Source of the DNA: Microcaldota archaeon
GTDB lineage: Archaea; Micrarchaeota; Micrarchaeia; Micrarchaeales; CABMGC01
NCBI GenBank assembly: GCA_030040595.1
Contig: JASHTL010000043.1
Coordinates: 1 to 7,137, forward strand
Direction: 5' to 3'
Length of the DNA: 7,137 nucleotides
Numbering within the stretch: position 1 is the stretch's first letter; each line of letters starts with the position of its first letter. The position numbers and the translations under genes were made by a program. Below the pieces are notes generated by a model, which worked only from the letters and a program-made list of their open reading frames with translations, did not search any database and was not told the origin of the DNA. This document shows positions 5,657 through 7,137 of this stretch, one piece after another.

Positions 5657-6493
5657 CTATCTGTGGCCAGCAAGCCTGAGCAGCGCCGCCTGGTCGCTTC
5701 CGTCAGGCAGGTCGGTGTCGTAGGGCGTCTCTATGATGAGTATCTTCTCGCGCACGCCACTGTGGTCGAGGAGTACCCTGAACCCATCCATGCCTATGAA
5801 GCCCTTGCCTATGTTCTCGTGCCTGTCCTTCTTCGAGTCAAGCGGGAACTTGGCGTCGTTCATGTGAAACGAGTGCACCTTCTCGAATCCCAGTTCATCG
5901 TCGATGCGGTCTAGAACCTCCTTCTTTCGTATGTCGTAACCAGCTGCAAAGAGGTGGCAGGTGTCCAGGCAGAAGCCGATCCTCTTGCTCCTTGAGAGCG
6001 AGCTGTTCTCGTATATGTGGAGAAGATCGGAAAGATCTGCGCCAACGCAGTTCGCGTGCCCTGCCTGGTTCTCCATGAGCACCGAGACGTCGCGAGCAGA
6101 ATCTGCTGCTGTCTCAAGCGCGTTTATTACGTTGCGAAGTCCCTGCTCTTTGCCCTTCCCGAGATGGCTGCCAAGGTGCGTTATCAGGTACGGTATCCTG
6201 AGCGAGGAGCAGATCTCGATGTTCTTCGCAAGGGCGGATATCGACTTCTTGTACGTCTCCGGGTTCGTAGACGCAAGGTTCGGGAGGTAAGGCATGTGGC
6301 ATACGACCTCGATGCCGGATTCCTCCTTCTTCCTTACAAAATCATCGACAACATGGTCTGCTGGAAACTTAACCTCCCAGCCGCGCGGGTTGCTGACAAA
6401 TATCTGCATGGCTGTGCTCGAGAGGGTGGCAGCCCTGTCAATGGCTAGGTCAAGGCTCCCGGCAACCGATAGGTGGTATCCTATCTTGAGCAT
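5657..6493 (-). CDS. nfo: Endonuclease IV (AP endonuclease, Nfo family)
   Basis: This 278-residue TIM-barrel enzyme of base excision repair cuts the backbone 5' of abasic sites and removes 3' blocking groups. It uses three zinc ions. All nine metal ligands known from E. coli Nfo have counterparts: H66 (CHMPY), H106 (THLGSH), E141 (LMENQAG), D177 and H180 (CLDTCH), H210 (FHMNDAK), D223 and H225 (DRHENIG), E255 (IIETP). Length matches the family. I chose the ATG at 6493 because the protein then begins MLKIGYHLSVAGS, the usual first strand. The frame stays open 132 bases further upstream, but that part overlaps a zinc-ribbon gene in another frame and has no Nfo similarity. Its start overlaps that gene by 13 bases. 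A TATA-like box at 6520-6530 may give it an own near-leaderless transcript. Confidence 0.95.
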   Translation of the reverse strand: MLKIGYHLSVAGSLDLAIDRAATLSSTAMQIFVSNPRGWEVKFPADHVVDDFVRKKEESGIEVVCHMPYLPNLASTNPETYKKSISALAKNIEICSSLRIPYLITHLGSHLGKGKEQGLRNVINALETAADSARDVSVLMENQAGHANCVGADLSDLLHIYENSSLSRSKRIGFCLDTCHLFAAGYDIRKKEVLDRIDDELGFEKVHSFHMNDAKFPLDSKKDRHENIGKGFIGMDGFRVLLDHSGVREKILIIETPYDTDLPDGSDQAALLRLAGHR

Positions 6494-6660
6494 AAGAACA
6501 AGGAGAGATATCTCTTCGCAAATAAATATCTTGCCTTGTAGCTGCAATCGAGCTCTGCGCCGCAGTTCATGCACCTGAGGTGGCACTCCTGGATCTCGTT
6601 CATTACGGAGTTGCATCTTGGACAACGCATCCTCTTATAATCCTGATGCGTACTGTCCAT
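6481..6660 (-). CDS. Small zinc-ribbon protein
   Basis: This 59-residue protein starts MDSTHQDYKRMRCPRC. It carries CPRC (C13, C16) and CMNC (C30, C33) separated by 13 residues, the pattern of a zinc ribbon, with extra cysteines at 26, 39 and 57. After the ribbon come a Tyr/Lys/Arg segment and a Leu-rich end. An in-frame TGA lies two codons before the ATG, so the protein cannot extend upstream; Met11 is a possible later start. It begins 24 bases after the preceding gene and its end overlaps nfo by 13 bases in a different frame, so it probably shares their transcript. Short zinc ribbons of this kind occur as nucleic-acid or protein adaptors in archaea. The exact role, and whether it assists Nfo, cannot be read from the sequence. 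Confidence 0.72.
   Translation of the reverse strand: MDSTHQDYKRMRCPRCNSVMNEIQECHLRCMNCGAELDCSYKARYLFAKRYLSLFLCSR
6504..6515 (-). repeat. Perfect 12-bp palindrome ahead of nfo
   Basis: AGAGATATCTCT is fully self-complementary. It lies 11 bases upstream of the nfo ATG, between the start codon and the TATA-like box, and within the zinc-ribbon coding region. Its position would suit an operator over a transcription start. Binding by any protein is inference. Confidence 0.4.
6520..6530 (-). promoter_or_regulatory. TATA-like box for nfo, internal to the zinc-ribbon gene
   Basis: Minus-strand GATATTTATTT is centred about 32 bases before the nfo ATG and would give a leader of a few bases. No Shine-Dalgarno motif precedes nfo, so either this internal promoter or coupling to the overlapping upstream gene must drive its translation. 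Confidence 0.4.
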
Positions 6661-6684
6661 GATTCATCTGCGCTGGCAAGAATC

Positions 6685-7137
6685 TTAATGGCGATGCCTG
6701 TGCGCCGTTTCCTTCTTGCCGCTGATTCCGCCCAGGGTCTCCTCAAGGATCTGGATCTCCTCGTTCTCCAGGGCCTCGCTCTCCCTGAAGGCCTTGCTGG
6801 AAAGCACGAACTCCAGCGCCTCCTTCCTGCCCTCATCAAGCATTCCGCTCTTCCTCATCACGTCCACGGGGTCCTTGAGCGCCGAGTATACTCCGGTGTC
6901 GTCGGCCCACATGCCGTATGCGCGGCTCATTGACATAAGCAATTCTATCGCGTCTACTGACATGAGGAAGCGGCGCAGGGCCTCGCCCCTGGATATTGTC
7001 TCGGAATCGGTTATCTCGCCCTTCTTCTCCTTCTCAAGGTAGCTCCTGTACTGCTCCCGTATCTCGCGCGCATTGGCTATGAGGTTGTTCACCATGAAGA
7101 GGTCCTGCTCAAGCTCCTGCCCCTTGTCCGGCAGCGC
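6685..7137 (-). CDS. Unrecognised helical protein (5' end outside window)
   Basis: About 150 residues are visible. The frame is open from the right edge (first residues ALPDKGQELEQDLF), so the start is beyond the window. The internal ATG at 7095 is unlikely to be the true start. The protein is mostly charged and helical in character. An N-terminal part rich in Glu/Lys/Arg (IREQYRSYLEKEKKGEI) may form a coiled coil. The middle has EALRRFLMSVDAIELLMSMS and AYGMWADDTGVYSAL. The end is acidic with a His/Arg tail (HRHRH). There is no signal peptide, membrane span or catalytic motif in view, and I do not recognise the family. It precedes the zinc-ribbon gene by 24 bases and nfo after that, so it is probably in the same operon. 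A role linked to repair is possible only by association. Confidence 0.65.
   Translation of the reverse strand, partial: ALPDKGQELEQDLFMVNNLIANAREIREQYRSYLEKEKKGEITDSETISRGEALRRFLMSVDAIELLMSMSRAYGMWADDTGVYSALKDPVDVMRKSGMLDEGRKEALEFVLSSKAFRESEALENEEIQILEETLGGISGKKETAHRHRH

Noticed and set aside
6017..6448. 143-codon open frame on the plus strand inside nfo
   Set aside because: It is antisense to the region encoding several Nfo metal ligands, so it is a shadow of that gene.
6494..6625. 44-residue N-terminal extension of Nfo
   Set aside because: It has no Nfo similarity and overlaps the zinc-ribbon gene, whose cysteine pattern is coherent. Nfo normally begins at the MLKIGYHLSVAGS strand.
1..7137. 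CRISPR array, tRNA, rRNA, insertion sequence or attachment site
   Set aside because: No regularly spaced repeats, cloverleaf, rRNA-like sequence, transposase gene or terminal inverted repeats were seen. The transposase-like segment in the regulator is a domain in an intact larger gene.

Overview
The window reads as archaeal chromosome. It encodes an archaeal-type nascent polypeptide-associated complex (NAC) subunit with a UBA tail, an Lrp/AsnC-type regulator and a HerA/VirB4-like ATPase. It is rich in ATA and AGG codons. TATA-like boxes sit about 25 bases before several start codons, with no Shine-Dalgarno motif, which is the leaderless-promoter layout of archaea. Small secreted Thr/Ser-rich proteins with a C-terminal membrane anchor, together with moderate GC (53-55% in sampled rows), would suit a DPANN lineage such as Micrarchaeota. 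That lineage is inference and is not proven by anything here.

Layout. Positions 1-578 (+) hold the C-terminal end of a surface protein with a Thr-rich stalk, followed by a 76-residue secreted, membrane-anchored mini-protein. The two share nearly the same C-terminal tail (ALPI motif, hydrophobic span, Arg-rich end). Positions 593-1255 (-) encode an unrecognised multi-pass membrane protein that converges on the mini-protein. Positions 1360-2087 (+) hold a VapBC toxin-antitoxin pair with an AT-rich inverted repeat at its promoter. Positions 2122-2469 (+) encode NAC, whose end overlaps by 15 bp the end of the large ATPase gene read from the other strand.

From 2455 to the right edge everything is on the minus strand. 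In transcription order it is: an unrecognised helical protein (truncated by the window edge), a 59-residue zinc-ribbon protein, endonuclease IV (Nfo, all nine metal ligands present), a tandem Lrp/AsnC-like regulator with an extra N-terminal domain resembling the N-terminus of IS1634/IS4-type transposases, and the ATPase. The ATPase carries a winged-helix-like segment and a putative PD-(D/E)XK nuclease-like domain at its C-terminus. The first three genes are tightly packed or overlapping. The regulator and the ATPase each seem to have their own promoter.

How they fit together: Nfo repairs abasic sites, and the ATPase-nuclease fusion could translocate and cut DNA, so the right half may be a DNA-maintenance neighbourhood with its own regulator. 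This is inferred from adjacency only. The most unusual items are the ATPase-wHTH-nuclease fusion, the transposase-like/Lrp fusion and the shared C-terminal tail of the two surface proteins. No CRISPR array, rRNA, tRNA or complete mobile element was seen. No stretch longer than 300 bases lacks a gene.
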